NCBI GenBank assembly: GCA_034766995.1
Contig: CM068313.1
Coordinates: forward strand, 54,581,981 to 54,645,980
DNA length: 64,000 nt
DNA from: Acanthacorydalis orientalis
Lineage: Eukaryota; Arthropoda; Insecta; Megaloptera; Corydalidae
Reading direction: 5' to 3'
In this document: one piece after another, positions 61,140 through 64,000 of the stretch
Layout: the number at the start of each line of letters is the position of its first letter
Position numbering within the stretch: position 1 is the stretch's first letter
The notes under the pieces: model-generated
Databases searched by the model: none
What the model was told of the DNA's origin: nothing
The model's input: the letters and a program-made list of their open reading frames with translations, nothing else
Translations under genes and position numbers: made by a program

Positions 61140-61140
<1 letters not shown>
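60660..61140. other. Unassigned AT-rich sequence
   Basis: No recognisable feature. Confidence 0.4.

Positions 61141-61141
<1 letters not shown>

Positions 61142-61176
<35 letters not shown>
61142..61176. repeat. (TA)n microsatellite
   Basis: Short pure TA tract. Confidence 0.9.
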
Positions 61177-61180
<4 letters not shown>

Positions 61181-61291
61181 AATACAGGTCATTCTGTTTA
61201 AATTGAACAGGAATCACCATATAATACAGGGTGTTTAAATGGATAGTAATTTACATCATTGCATGAACTCATATTAACTTTCCTATTTGAT

Positions 61292-61340
61292 TTAACCCTT
61301 TGCATTCACAATGCCAGCTGTACTGCTCAGGTACTTAAAG
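61292..61340 (+). mobile_element. Possible solitary piggyBac end
   Basis: TTAACCCTTTGCATTCACAA has the form of piggyBac-type termini seen at 24425 and 20650. No matching second end or transposase of its own was found. Confidence 0.35.
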
Positions 61341-61640
61341 GCGTTCTATTCCTAAGGTCAGTGTCACTACCCATATTTTATTATTTACAGATAAAATCTT
61401 TTATAAGCATTCGTTCATCAATATCGAGTGTTTATACTTTTATATGTTGATCATACTCTTATCCTAATTCATAGTACACAAACTTCTGATCTGCTGTTTA
61501 GCCTAATAGCTTGGAATGTAAATAGTTAACTCTTCCAGTTTGGTGCCATTTTAAAAACTCTCAGTACTGGTGCAGAAAACAAAGTTTACCGCTAATATTT
61601 TTCATGAAAATTACTAATTACAAAACAGATAGAGTGATTT

Positions 61641-62163
61641 TTAACACATTGGCAACCAGGAACGAGAATTCTCGTTTTCATACAACATACGTTGGTGACC
61701 GGAAACGAGATTTCTCGTTTTAGGTGATGTACAGAATTTCTCGATTGTTTTCCAGATAACGGTATTTTTTTACTTTCAAAAATTATCAATCCTGTTACTG
61801 GGAATATTTTCAGTTTGGTTGTCGACTTCGGAGGAACCGGTAAATACATAAAATTGTTCAAATAATTATAGTAAAAAATAATTTTCTTTCAAATTTTATA
61901 CCTTTATAATGGATAAGCAAGATAATTTTACAGAGGAATTTTGTGAATATTTTTCAGATGTACCGAGTGGTTGTCAAAGTGATAACAATTATTCGGATAG
62001 TGAGATAGAAGAAAGGTCAGAGAGCGACATTTTTCCTATCAGAAAAAGGTATACTCGTATTCTATTTGATATAGACAGTGATTCTGATCCAAATGAAAAC
62101 ATTGCTACTGTAAGTGAAATTGAGAGTAATTGTGTGTGGAATGAACTTACTGGATTAAGATAA
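61641..62163 (+). mobile_element. piggyBac-type 5' end and transposase N terminus
   Basis: Begins TTAACACATTGGCAACCAGG and contains two subterminal palindromes: AACGAGAATTCTCGTT (61661-61676) and ACGAGATTTCTCGT (61704-61717). The open frame at 61909-62163 (MDKQDNFTEEFCEYFSDVPS.. then ..NNYSDSEIEERSESD) is the acidic N-terminal region usual in piggyBac transposases. It stops at 62163 and the rest is replaced by LINE sequence, so the element is truncated. Confidence 0.65.
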
Positions 62164-62169
62164 TCTATA

Positions 62170-62510
62170 CAAGTGGCAGATCCTTTTCCCGGCTCCTAGT
62201 GCGAATTGTTACAGGACACGGGAGACTAAGCTACCACGAACATATACAAAGCCGAAGGACGGACGGGAAGTGTAGATGGTTTGGGGGGCAACGAAATTCC
62301 CATTCACCTCCTCGCGGAATGTCCGGCATGGGTCAATTTAAGGCGACGATGGTTTGGGAAGGTTCTCCTTACCGCGACCGAACTAGGGTCTATAAACTCG
62401 GGCAGGCTGATAGGCTTCTGGAAGGAAGCGAGACTTCCCGAGTAGTTCTGATCAAGCCGAAGGAAGGCATAATGGACCTCGAATCTAAGTGCCGGGAGGC
62501 AAGATAGCTT
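62170..62510 (+). pseudogene. C-terminal fragment of an R1/Jockey-like LINE
   Basis: A GC-rich block. Frames give LVRIVTGHGRLSYHEHIQSR, then CRWFGG, then in another frame EIPIHLLAECPAWVNLRRRW. This is the TGHG...H.LECP...R signature with a zinc-knuckle-like Cys/His arrangement at the end of R1- and Jockey-clade ORF2. One or two frameshifts. The junction with the piggyBac remnant is at about 62163-62185. Confidence 0.7.
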
Positions 62511-62639
62511 CCTCCCCCTCAAACATAATCTACAATCTACCTTCGATCTTGGTAACAGACTTTGTTGTTGAAACGAAGACGATGAGTCTGCTGCGGATGA
62601 CTGAATTCCCAAATATATAATAAAAACCATTCAATAAGA

Positions 62640-63960
62640 TCACATTTTAATTTTAATACTTATTTCAAATTCTAACAATGATACATTTGTACTGGAAACA
62701 TATCTATCAAGAATATGCTTATAATGGATGATTTAAATTAAACTAACAGTAATTTTACTTCAAATTACAAATAAAGGAACTCCAAGTATACAATAAAACA
62801 TACAATAAGTGTTGCAAGATGGATTGTTTTGTTAGACACTCCACTTTATAGAATGTTAATTGATGTATCACGTTTGCCACGACATGTCAAACTGCCTTCT
62901 TGTTGCCGCTTCCTAGACCCGACTTCCTGTCCCTCTCCACACAACCAGACTTCCATAGAAACGGTTATCTCCGTCTCCCTCTAGTACGTATAATACCGTA
63001 AAATAATTAAAAAAAACTATTTCCTCACAACAAACGTTTGACGATCAGTAAACTGACAATTATTGAACAAAGCATGCGTATTAGGATTGAGGTTGATTTA
63101 AAAATAAAAGATTTAAAGCAATATTTGCAGTTTCTATCATTATTTTTTGAAATTGATTAGTGATAGTACCGAATAATAGAGGATAACAAGGAATATCAGT
63201 GTTCTGTGAGTAATTAAAAGAAAGATATGTGCAATACAAATACACGGTCAGGTGAGTTGACCGCACTGGAACAGGAGAATTAAAGATAACTAAGCCAAGG
63301 AAATTGAAATTAATTTAATTGATAATGAAAGAATATAAAATAAGCAAAACTAAATAGATAACGATATAACGTCAGGTACCTCCCATTATTTGTGTTTCTA
63401 AATCATTTTACTCAAAATAAAATCTATTTATTCTAATTGTTTTATCACTGTCTTATAAAATATTCAGATTTAACAGATTCCAACCATGGTGCTTGTACGT
63501 GAGTAATAAATGACAATGATATTAGCTATTGTGTTTAAATCATGAAAGAAAAGTTTAAAAATTCTGAATTATCTAACTTCATATCAAACTAAATTTATAA
63601 AATAAACAATTAAAATAGAAGAAAAAAATATTTTTAGCTTTACATATTAAATTATCTATGTAAATGTGGAACGTACAGAAAAAATAAATGTAGGTAAGTA
63701 TTGATCTTCAAAATCCACTCACACTTCAACATTCAAACTACAACTAATGATGCGCAATAATTATGTGATGACGTCAAATTTACCGAACAGAAAATGCGTC
63801 ATTAATTACTGAACGATTCAATATGAACGAGTGTAATTGAACACAATTGAAATGTTTTATTAATTGCCTCGCAGACCAATCTCTGTTCGCCATTCTGTTC
63901 TTTTTGCAATGTTTTAGTCAATTTTCAAGTTCGAAAATTACGTATTATTATTATTATATT
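62640..63960. other. Unassigned AT-rich sequence
   Basis: No gene recognised. One perfect TGACGTCA (CRE/ATF site) lies at 63769-63776 in a slightly CpG-richer stretch that could belong to a promoter beyond the window. Confidence 0.35.
63769..63776. promoter_or_regulatory. TGACGTCA (CRE/ATF-type palindrome)
   Basis: A perfect 8-bp cAMP-response-element consensus. A single 8-mer match is expected about once per 65 kb by chance, so this is weak alone. Confidence 0.2.
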
Positions 63961-63963
63961 GCT

Positions 63964-63968
<5 letters not shown>

Positions 63969-63998
<30 letters not shown>
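63969..63998. repeat. (TA)n microsatellite at window end
   Basis: Pure TA, continuing to the window edge. Confidence 0.9.

Positions 63999-64000
<2 letters not shown>

Overview
The window is AT-rich, repeat-dense nuclear DNA from an arthropod, most likely an insect. The evidence is intron-containing genes for secreted proteins with peritrophin-A (CBM14, six-cysteine) chitin-binding repeats, many decayed mariner/Tc1, piggyBac and hAT transposons, a 17.6/gypsy-type LTR element, Jockey/R1-type LINE fragments and very long (TA)n tracts. I cannot name the species or order from sequence alone. No rRNA, tRNA or CRISPR was recognised.

Host genes, all on the + strand. Gene A (exons 4053-4148 and 7331-13855; first exon not found) encodes a protein of more than 2,200 residues, most of it a mucin-like Ser/Thr/Pro domain built from 34-residue (102-bp) repeats, including a near-identical 405-bp block in triplicate. 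Gene B (exons 23170-23227, 24167-24234, 29737-32271) encodes an 886-residue secreted or membrane-anchored protein with about twelve CBM14 domains. Gene C (main exon 41454-42857, candidate first exon 35237-35278) encodes a signal-peptide protein with two degenerate CBM14-like domains that lack the second and sixth cysteines. A plausible reading is a local cluster of extracellular chitin-matrix genes (peritrophic matrix, cuticle or eggshell) combining a mucin, a multivalent chitin binder and a divergent relative. A possible fourth gene starts near 53086-53271 (TATA-like box, two TCAGT initiators, short ORF with a splice donor).

Layout. 1-2400: large inverted repeat with deleted mariner copies. 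2400-7330: upstream part and long intron of gene A, with a hairpin, a CCAAT-box dispersed repeat and a complete hAT remnant with 8-bp target duplication. 7331-13855: mucin exon. 13.9-23.1 kb: mariner, LINE and piggyBac debris and a 21-bp minisatellite. 23.2-32.4 kb: gene B, whose second intron holds a piggyBac, a tandem triplication and a Tc1/IS630-type element ending 52 bp before exon 3. 32.6-41.4 kb: LINE, Tc1 and mariner copies. 41.45-42.86 kb: gene C. 43-53 kb: mariners, a CpG-richer promoter-like island, and a full LTR element (4-bp target duplication) whose 3' LTR is split by a LINE. 53-64 kb: candidate first exon, a 162-bp satellite, a mariner, a palindrome, a piggyBac 5' end and an R1/Jockey-like fragment.

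All calls come from reading the sequence; no database search was run. TE family names rest on recognised motifs and terminal repeats. Exon joins are inferred from splice consensus and reading phase.
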